This document shows positions 1-4,163 of a stretch of 6,000 nt of DNA, in pieces. Below the pieces are notes generated by a model. The model did not search any database. It saw only the letters and a list, made by a program, of their open reading frames with translations, and was not told the origin of the DNA. Origin of the DNA: UMGS1696 sp963642885 (lineage in GTDB: Bacteria > Bacillota > Clostridia > Oscillospirales > CAG-272). The stretch is from assembly GCA_963642885.1 (NCBI GenBank), contig CAVIJI010000070.1:1-6000 (forward strand). Reading direction: 5' to 3'. A program made the translations under genes and the position numbers. How positions within the stretch are numbered: position 1 is the first letter of the stretch; each line of letters starts with the position of its first letter.

Positions 1-30
1 GCCTTCGTTACAGCATCCCCCTCGCACCGC

Positions 31-75
31 AAAAAAACAGCCGCCGCTACGGGAAGCATCCCATAACAACGGCTG
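31..75 (-). terminator. Intrinsic terminator of the reductase-cupin-CMD operon
   Basis: Read on the minus strand, positions 75-60 pair with 53-38 to give a 16-bp stem with a six-base loop (59-54), followed directly by seven U residues (37-31). Four of the pairs are G-U wobbles, so the hairpin is continuous only in the minus-strand RNA. On the plus strand the same positions are C/A mismatches and there is no T run after the stem. The orientation therefore fits termination of the minus-strand operon, whose last stop codon lies 33 bases upstream at 108-110. This is seen directly by base pairing; termination itself is inferred. Confidence 0.9.
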
Positions 76-107
76 ACGTTATTCAGGTATAGTTTATGAG
101 CTCCGCT

Positions 108-428
108 TTAATCCCATATTTCTTTTGCCAAACGGAATACCGCCCATGCTTTGGGCCAGCCGCAATAAAACGCGGCATGTGTAACTATTTCTGCGATTTC
201 TTCTTTTGTTATACCGTTTTTCTTGGCATTAATGAGATGGTATCGAAAGCTCTCGTCGGTTAGTCCTTGTGCCATTAGAGCCACTACCGTCACAAGTGAA
301 CGGTCACGCAGCGAAAGCTTATCTTCTCTGCTCCAAACTTCTCCGAAAAGCACATCATCGTTCAATTCGGCGAATTTCGGGGCGAATTCTCCCAAAGCAT
401 CTCTTCCCGCGGTTTGCTTTACAGACAT
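108..428 (-). CDS. Carboxymuconolactone decarboxylase (CMD) family protein
   Basis: This 106-residue protein is a complete single-domain member of the CMD/AhpD-like fold. The family core is clear: a helix around residues 39-54 with RDRSLVTVVALMAQG, then H64, and the signature stretch NGITKEEIAEIVTHAAFYCG at 71-90 followed by WPKAW. H84 is the conserved family histidine. There is no CxxC pair, only a lone C89, so it is not a thiol peroxidase of the AhpD type. Members act as decarboxylases or, in many Firmicutes, have unknown roles in electrophile or quinone stress. The ATG at 426-428 is preceded by GGAGG (437-441) at eight bases. It lies 20 bases downstream of the cupin stop and is the last gene of the operon, just before a strong terminator. 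A true aromatic-ring pathway is unlikely because no other catabolic gene is present. The family call is firm; the substrate is unknown. Confidence 0.9.
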   Translation of the reverse strand: MSVKQTAGRDALGEFAPKFAELNDDVLFGEVWSREDKLSLRDRSLVTVVALMAQGLTDESFRYHLINAKKNGITKEEIAEIVTHAAFYCGWPKAWAVFRLAKEIWD

Positions 429-448
429 ATTATTTTCCTCCGTTTAAA

Positions 449-883
449 TCAAATTAATTTCGAATATTCTTCGTCGGTAACAGGTTCGCACCATTCGGTC
501 CTGCAGTTTTCTCCCGGAACCTCGACGGCAATATGGCTGAACCAGCTGTCCTTTTTCGCTCCGTGCCAATGTTTGACTCCCGCGGGAATCATTACGACAC
601 TGCCCTCGCTCAAGCTGATCGGCGCTTGGCCCTCTTCCACGTACCATCCTTCTCCCGCGGTACATATCAGCATCTGTCCGCCGCCCTTTGTTGCATGATG
701 TATATGCCAATTGTTGCGGCATGCGGGTTCGAAAGTTACATTCGCCGCAAACGGACCGCATTTGGGATCCGTAAGCGGATTAAGAAACGAATTTCCTATA
801 AAATATTTTGCGTATGCCGTATTCGCTTTACCCTCACCGAACATATTCGCTTTTGCGAAAGCATTTTTATCACCGTATTTCAT
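449..883 (-). CDS. Single-domain cupin protein, partner of the CMD protein
   Basis: The 144-residue product is a small cupin (COG1917-like), a metal-binding beta barrel. Motif 1 is at residues 58-81: NNWHIHHATKGGGQ then ICTAGEGWY, giving candidate metal ligands H60, H62 and Q70 in place of the usual glutamate. Motif 2 is at 94-107 (GSVVMIPAGVKHWH), giving H105 as the fourth ligand. There is no signal peptide or membrane segment, so it should be cytoplasmic. Related cupins are found next to, or fused with, CMD domains; here the two are separate genes in the order cupin then CMD. The ATG at 881-883 has a near-complete Shine-Dalgarno (AAGGTGG, 894-900), and the gene starts 26 bases after the reductase stop. 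The TGA at 449-451 is 20 bases before the CMD start. It may be an isomerase, dioxygenase or other metal enzyme; the reaction cannot be assigned. Confidence 0.9.
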   Translation of the reverse strand: MKYGDKNAFAKANMFGEGKANTAYAKYFIGNSFLNPLTDPKCGPFAANVTFEPACRNNWHIHHATKGGGQMLICTAGEGWYVEEGQAPISLSEGSVVMIPAGVKHWHGAKKDSWFSHIAVEVPGENCRTEWCEPVTDEEYSKLI

Positions 884-909
884 CTCTTCAACACCACCTT
901 ATATAAGCA

Positions 910-1587
910 TTATACTGTTTTGTATCTTAGCCACACTGCGCCGCTCTCAAATGACCGCACACTTTCAAGCTTCAGCGGAGTAACCGACTTTTCCGCGGGC
1001 AAACCGTCAAATACCGCACTCATTCCCCCGCGCCCGTCTATACCGGCACCGATAAGTATGCTGACCTCATCAAGTAACCCCGCGGCAAGGAAGCCCGCAT
1101 TTATGTGTCCTCCGCCGACAACCGCCATTCTCTTAACACCGAATTCCTCTGCGAGAATCTCACATGCACGCCTGATGTCGATTTTTTCTTTACCGCAGGC
1201 TATCCATGAAATATGCCGTTCATTTAAATAATCAATATATTCACGGCTGACACCTTCGCATGTCAGCACCAGTATCGGACATCTTTCATCCGCACAGTCA
1301 TTCCACAGTAATGTACCTTGAGTATCCGTCACGACCTCGTATCCTTCCGCTTCCGCGGCCTTTTCAAACGCTTCTTTTCCGAGCGGTGTTTTCAAGTTAC
1401 TTTCGAATTTGCCCGGCAGTGCCATTTCAAGCTCGGCGGTAATTCTGCCGCTGACATGTGTGGGTGTACCCAATGCTTCAAGAGTACTGTAATATTCTTG
1501 TACTCCCGGCAGCTGCTCCGTCATGGCACAGTCTATACGTCCGTCTACTGCCGTCATCATATGACAAATTATATATGGCTTGTTCAT
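910..1587 (-). CDS. RibD C-terminal / dihydrofolate reductase-like NAD(P)H reductase
   Basis: The 225-residue protein matches the RibD_C (DHFR-like) reductase family over its full length. The N-terminal strand and loop MMTAVDGRIDC (10-20) correspond to the family's MaaSlDGkIa motif. The second signature is VVGGGHINAGFLAAGLLDEV at 156-175, a glycine-rich nucleotide-binding loop and helix, continuing to LIGAGIDGRGG at 178-188. There is no deaminase domain, so this is not a full bifunctional RibD, and no riboflavin genes are nearby. Stand-alone members reduce varied small molecules with NAD(P)H. The ATG at 1585-1587 has GGAGG (1597-1601) nine bases upstream. It is the first gene of the minus-strand operon driven by the palindrome-containing promoter at 1665-1695, divergent from the MerR gene. 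The fold and cofactor class are secure; the substrate is not, though the context suggests reduction of a reactive carbonyl or similar compound. Confidence 0.9.
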   Translation of the reverse strand: MNKPYIICHMMTAVDGRIDCAMTEQLPGVQEYYSTLEALGTPTHVSGRITAELEMALPGKFESNLKTPLGKEAFEKAAEAEGYEVVTDTQGTLLWNDCADERCPILVLTCEGVSREYIDYLNERHISWIACGKEKIDIRRACEILAEEFGVKRMAVVGGGHINAGFLAAGLLDEVSILIGAGIDGRGGMSAVFDGLPAEKSVTPLKLESVRSFESGAVWLRYKTV

Positions 1588-1610
1588 AAACCGATTCCTC
1601 CGATTTTATC

Positions 1611-1640
1611 TTGACATAATATTATTTTGTGTTGTATACT
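1611..1640 (+). promoter_or_regulatory. Candidate SigA promoter for the MerR regulator gene
   Basis: A consensus -35 box TTGACA (1611-1616) is followed after 18 bases by TATACT (1635-1640). Transcription would start near 1647 and give a leader of about 80 bases before the ATG at 1728. The 20-bp palindrome would then lie in the transcribed leader, roughly +27 to +46. A second possibility is TTGCTG (1642-1647), 16 bases, TATAAT (1664-1669), which would start inside the palindrome. The sequence does not decide between them. Either way the regulator's promoter faces or overlaps the minus-strand promoter. Confidence 0.6.
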
Positions 1641-1653
1641 GTTGCTGATTCCG

Positions 1654-1665
1654 ACTTCAAGTATA
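1654..1665. repeat. Extra operator-like half-site
   Basis: ACTTCAAGTATA at 1654-1665 matches the left arm of the main palindrome, ACTTAAAGTATA at 1673-1684, at 11 of 12 positions, in direct orientation exactly 19 bp away. It overlaps the -10 box and predicted start of the minus-strand operon promoter. It could be an accessory half-site or a decayed operator copy. The repeat is seen directly; function is inferred. Confidence 0.45.
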
Positions 1666-1695
1666 TAATACCACTTAAAGTATACTTTAAGTCAA
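1665..1695 (-). promoter_or_regulatory. MerR-type promoter with 19-bp spacer driving the reductase-cupin-CMD operon
   Basis: On the minus strand a -35 box TTGACT (1695-1690) and a -10 box TATTAT (1670-1665) are separated by 19 bases (1671-1689). This over-long spacer is the hallmark of promoters activated by MerR-family regulators, which bind the spacer and distort it so that RNA polymerase can align with both boxes. A perfect palindrome fills the spacer and overlaps the -35 box. The predicted start near 1658 gives a leader of about 70 bases to the reductase ATG at 1587. The boxes, spacer and palindrome are seen; regulation by the adjacent MerR protein is inference from known family behaviour. 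Confidence 0.8.
1673..1692. promoter_or_regulatory. Perfect 20-bp palindrome, predicted MerR operator
   Basis: ACTTAAAGTA at 1673-1682 is followed immediately by its exact reverse complement TACTTTAAGT at 1683-1692, a 20-bp perfect dyad with no central gap. It sits in the 19-bp spacer of the minus-strand promoter and reaches into its -35 box. Dyads of this kind, ending in CTTAAAG/CTTTAAG arms, resemble operators of thiol-based MerR regulators such as AdhR of Bacillus subtilis; this resemblance is from memory, not a search. There is no following T run in either direction, so it is not a terminator. Confidence 0.8.
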
Positions 1696-1713
1696 TACCT
1701 TTTTTTCGATTTC

Positions 1714-1718
1714 GGAGG
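1714..1718 (+). promoter_or_regulatory. Ribosome binding site that fixes the MerR start
   Basis: GGAGG at 1714-1718 lies nine bases before the ATG at 1728-1730. It selects this ATG over the in-frame GTG at 1629, which lies inside the candidate promoter and would add 33 residues unlike any MerR N-terminus. Starting at 1728 gives the typical MerR opening MIYTVGEMASLLGV. Confidence 0.9.
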
Positions 1719-1727
1719 ATTACCAAT

Positions 1728-2180
1728 ATGATTTATACGGTCGGCGAGATGGCCTCGCTTCTCGGTGTTCCCGCTTCCACACTGCGTTATTATGACAAAG
1801 AGGGATTATTACCGTTTGTCGAGAGGTCCGGCAGCGGGATTCGTATGTTCCGCGATTCGGACATACAATGGCTTAAGATCATCGGATGCATGAAAAAAGC
1901 CGGAATGTCGATTAAAGACATCCGGCAATATATAGAAATGGCTCGAGCAGGCGATGATACAATCGAGATGCGATTGGATATGTTCGAAAAGCAGCGCGAA
2001 ATTCTCAAATCCCGCATTAAAGAATTACAGCATACCCTGGAGATAGTCGAATACAAATGCTGGTATTACGAAACCGCGAAATCAATCGGCTCAACCGATG
2101 CCGTACGAAGCATGGATGACTCCGACATACCCGAACGCTTTCATGAGATTCGCGAGGAACTCACACGAAATATCATTTGA
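1728..2180 (+). CDS. MerR-family transcriptional regulator (AdhR/NmlR-like)
   Basis: The 150-residue protein has a standard MerR layout. A winged helix-turn-helix starts at residue 2 (YTVGEMASLLGVPASTLRYY, 3-22), followed by DKEGLLPF and a wing with R33, R39 and R42. A second helical pair at 43-70 contains AGMSIKDIRQY, then an amphipathic dimerisation coiled coil runs at about 80-112. The tail after it is short (YKCWYYETAKSIG onward), so there is no large ligand-binding domain of the BmrR or TipA type and no metal-binding cysteine cluster. C54 in IIGCMKKAGMS lies near the cysteine that AdhR/NmlR-type regulators use to sense electrophiles; a second cysteine is C111. The gene diverges from the reductase-cupin-CMD operon and ends 14 bases short of the convergent hydrolase gene. 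It is predicted to activate that operon through the 1673-1692 dyad. The family is certain; the sensing role is inferred. Confidence 0.95.
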   Translation: MIYTVGEMASLLGVPASTLRYYDKEGLLPFVERSGSGIRMFRDSDIQWLKIIGCMKKAGMSIKDIRQYIEMARAGDDTIEMRLDMFEKQREILKSRIKELQHTLEIVEYKCWYYETAKSIGSTDAVRSMDDSDIPERFHEIREELTRNII

Positions 2181-2194
2181 AAGTTCGCCGCAAT

Positions 2195-3289
2195 TCATGC
2201 TTTCAGGAAATCTATAAATCTGTTCCAGTCATAACGCGACAACCAATGCGTTCCCTCTCTCAAATGGTAACCGATGTCACCGTCCGCAAATCTTTCATCG
2301 GGAACGGGCAGTCTGTCGGGATGCACGAATCCTTTTTTACCCGTTAATTCCCACGCCGACGATGCGGCAGTACATGAAAGGTATTCCGATGTGGGATCGG
2401 CCCATGTGTCAAGTGACGCGGACGAAACATACACCTTTCTCGGCGCACATGCCGCTATGAGGAAGTGCTGATCAAAAGGAAGCGTCTCAACGTCGTCTGT
2501 GCTCTTCGAATTATTTTTCATGTGTTCACAGAACCAATAGCCGAAAACTTCCGTAATTTTAGGATATCTCTCCCCTATTTTGCCTCTTTCCAATGCCGCT
2601 CCCGAGCATCCCGAATCATTTGAGTATACATGTGTGAAGCGTTCGTCATTCGCTCCCGCCCAAAGCGCGGTTTTTCCGAGTCTCGAATGTCCGATAACAC
2701 CGACTCTGTTCTTGTCGATATAATCCAGCTTAAGCAGGCAATCAAGTACTCTCGATGCGGCAAACGCCCACATTCCGATTTTTCCGAAATCATGCTCGCC
2801 TCTTTCACCGTTCTTAAAGAAGTGTGCATCCATCATTTTATCATGCGTGCCGTAAGAATCGAGAGAAACCGTTTCGTACTGTATCTCCGCAACAATAACA
2901 TCTCTGTCAATTATCTCTTCCGCCGGATAGTAATACCGATTATCAAACGCAATATAGACCATAGCGGGAAGCTTGTTATCCGCACTTGCTTTTTTCGGTA
3001 CGGTCAGATTAACGGGAAACGAAAAACTCTCGCCGTCAGGCGTGGGAAAAGTCACACTCATGTGGTGCTCGATTGCTTTACCGCACAGTATATCATCCTT
3101 CCGCGTTTCCGTCCATGTTGTTTCTCCCAATGTCTGCGGCATCAGACCATACTCGTACTTCGCGAGAATGTCGAGTATCTCGCGGCGTCGTTCGGAGAAG
3201 TTTTCGGCACATACTTCTCTGCCGTCATTCATTTTCAGAATGCTCGGAATATGCCTTTCGTTAAGCAAATTCTGCAGTTCGTTGTTCAT
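2195..3289 (-). CDS. CE15-like alpha/beta hydrolase (glucuronoyl esterase-related), no signal peptide
   Basis: The 364-residue protein is an alpha/beta hydrolase with features of the CE15 glucuronoyl esterase group. The nucleophile elbow is VGVIGHSRLGKTALWAGA (196-213), with GHSRLGK at 200-206 and Ser202 as nucleophile; the arginine after the serine is typical of CE15. NDSGCSGAAL (224-233) matches the next conserved loop. SLDTWADPTSEYLS (292-305) offers D294 or D298 as the acid, and GTHWL (346-350) offers His348. At the loop where fungal enzymes carry a catalytic glutamate there is a serine (S226), so the acid probably sits after a later strand. Known CE15 enzymes cut 4-O-methyl-glucuronoyl esters linking xylan to lignin and are usually exported. 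This one has no signal peptide, so it may act on imported fragments or on another ester. The ATG at 3287-3289 has AGGA (3298-3301) eight bases upstream, inside the end of comF, and follows the comF stop by two bases. Confidence 0.8.
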   Translation of the reverse strand: MNNELQNLLNERHIPSILKMNDGREVCAENFSERRREILDILAKYEYGLMPQTLGETTWTETRKDDILCGKAIEHHMSVTFPTPDGESFSFPVNLTVPKKASADNKLPAMVYIAFDNRYYYPAEEIIDRDVIVAEIQYETVSLDSYGTHDKMMDAHFFKNGERGEHDFGKIGMWAFAASRVLDCLLKLDYIDKNRVGVIGHSRLGKTALWAGANDERFTHVYSNDSGCSGAALERGKIGERYPKITEVFGYWFCEHMKNNSKSTDDVETLPFDQHFLIAACAPRKVYVSSASLDTWADPTSEYLSCTAASSAWELTGKKGFVHPDRLPVPDERFADGDIGYHLREGTHWLSRYDWNRFIDFLKA

Positions 3290-3291
3290 CT

Positions 3292-4053
3292 TTAATGTCC
3301 TTTCTTTGTATAAAGTGTTTTTGCTATGGTAACCGGAAAAACCTCTGCGGCTCCCCCGAAAATCAAATACTTCGCGGCTGCGTTCATTGTAGCTCCGGTC
3401 GTAAAAATATCATCGAAAATGATATATTTACCGCCTTCGATTATATTTTCACGTATCATGGACATCGTTTCTTCCGCATTTTGTTCTCTCTCACCTGCGT
3501 TAAGAGCTTTTTGCTCTTCGCCACCGACCCTGCGGAGTGTATATGCCCAATCGCATCCGAGCAGCTTTGCCATTCTTTTAACCGTCTCCTCTGATTGGTC
3601 GTATCCGTACTCGTTGAGTTTCTTTTCCGAACGAGGCGGGAAAGTGAGTATCCACTCATGTATATCGCAGCCCGATAAATCGAATAATCTTTTCAGTGCA
3701 TCTGCTTCCGTCTCCGCAAAAAAATCAAGCAGTGCCTTTTTCTCTTTAAATGCGTATATCATTTTCTCGGTAACTCTGTCAGTACCCTTATTTCCGATAT
3801 TCAAATAAAACGTAAGCGATAAAAAGCTCTTGCCGCCTATACGAGTTTTCCATACTGTTTTGTCCGAAACACCGCAAGTGCATCTGTCCGCAGTCAGTCC
3901 GCATGACGGACATTTATAAAACATCTCTTTTTTAAATTTCATTAAACACTCGCCGCATATACTCTCACCATGCCCGACCGCACAGCCGCACACCTCACAT
4001 GTCGGCGGAAACACCAAATCGAGAATATAATTCAAAACTCTCTTGGCATTCAT
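3292..4053 (-). CDS. comF: ComF-family protein (zinc-finger plus phosphoribosyltransferase-like domain)
   Basis: The 253-residue product has the standard ComF layout. A cysteine-rich N-terminus carries C19/C22 (CEVCGC) and C33/C36 (CGEC), then CPSCG (48-52) and CTC (58-60), fitting a zinc-binding element. A phosphoribosyltransferase-type domain follows, with the family motif FPPRSEKKLNEYGYDQSE (138-155) and the PRPP-loop signature YIIFDDIFTTGATMNAAA (210-227). ComF proteins take part in natural DNA uptake in several bacteria; many anaerobes carry the gene without known competence, so its role here is open. The chosen ATG (4051-4053) has AAGGA (4063-4067) nine bases upstream. A longer in-frame start at 4119 would lie upstream of the promoter boxes and is rejected. 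The gene opens a two-gene unit with the CE15-like hydrolase. No comEA, comEC or comFA homologue is visible in the window. Confidence 0.92.
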   Translation of the reverse strand: MNAKRVLNYILDLVFPPTCEVCGCAVGHGESICGECLMKFKKEMFYKCPSCGLTADRCTCGVSDKTVWKTRIGGKSFLSLTFYLNIGNKGTDRVTEKMIYAFKEKKALLDFFAETEADALKRLFDLSGCDIHEWILTFPPRSEKKLNEYGYDQSEETVKRMAKLLGCDWAYTLRRVGGEEQKALNAGEREQNAEETMSMIRENIIEGGKYIIFDDIFTTGATMNAAAKYLIFGGAAEVFPVTIAKTLYTKKGH

Positions 4054-4062
4054 AATCACACA

Positions 4063-4067
4063 TCCTT
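4063..4067 (-). promoter_or_regulatory. Ribosome binding site that fixes the ComF start
   Basis: AAGGA on the minus strand at 4067-4063 is nine bases before the ATG at 4053-4051. It supports the 253-residue form rather than the 275-residue form that would begin at 4119. Confidence 0.8.
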
Positions 4068-4077
4068 GTTTTTCTGA

Positions 4078-4106
4078 AGTATAACATATGCGAAATTGTT
4101 TTTCAA
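4078..4106 (-). promoter_or_regulatory. SigA-type promoter of the comF-hydrolase unit
   Basis: On the minus strand TTGAAA (4106-4101) and TATACT (4083-4078) are separated by exactly 17 bases. Transcription would begin near 4071, about 18 bases before the comF ATG, leaving just enough leader for the ribosome binding site at 4067-4063. The promoter lies directly downstream of the transporter's terminator, so the two units are transcribed separately. Boxes and spacing are seen directly; use is inferred. Confidence 0.8.
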
Positions 4107-4109
4107 GTA

Positions 4110-4157
4110 AAAAATACAAAAACGGATTTCATCCATACTCTGTGATGAAATCCGTTT
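4110..4157 (-). terminator. Intrinsic terminator after the Na+/phosphate transporter gene
   Basis: Positions 4120-4133 and 4144-4157 form a perfect 14-bp stem with a ten-base loop. On the minus strand the stem is followed by a T-rich stretch (TTTGT, then ATTTTTT around 4116-4110), and it begins seven bases after the transporter stop codon at 4164-4166. The plus strand also has six T residues after the stem (4160-4165), so the hairpin could work in both directions, though no plus-strand gene needs it. Confidence 0.88.
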
Positions 4158-4163
4158 GATTTT

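Noticed and set aside
533..1231. Long plus-strand open frame of 232 codons opposite the cupin and reductase genes
   Set aside because: It lies antisense to two genes with clear family motifs and ribosome binding sites, spans the junction between them, and its translation shows no recognisable domain.
910..1587. Reductase as RibD of riboflavin synthesis or as housekeeping dihydrofolate reductase
   Set aside because: It lacks the deaminase domain, has no riboflavin or thymidylate neighbours, and sits in a regulated operon with cupin and CMD genes.
1673..1692. Palindrome as an intrinsic terminator or riboswitch element
   Set aside because: It is AT-rich, has no loop and no U tract on either side, and fits exactly in a promoter spacer, so an operator is the better reading.
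1629..1727. Upstream GTG start that would lengthen the MerR protein by 33 residues
   Set aside because: The GTG lies within the candidate promoter and has no Shine-Dalgarno, whereas the ATG at 1728 has GGAGG at nine bases and gives the canonical MerR N-terminus.
2630..3295. Plus-strand open frame of 221 codons opposite the CE15-like hydrolase
   Set aside because: It is antisense to a gene with an intact nucleophile elbow and catalytic motifs, and shows no domain or good ribosome binding site.
4054..4119. Upstream ATG at 4119 that would lengthen ComF by 22 residues
   Set aside because: It lies upstream of the predicted -35/-10 boxes and transcription start, and borders the terminator hairpin.
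4120..4157. Hairpin as an attachment site or mobile-element inverted repeat
   Set aside because: It sits seven bases after a stop codon and is followed by a T-rich stretch, with no transposase, integrase or target duplication near it.
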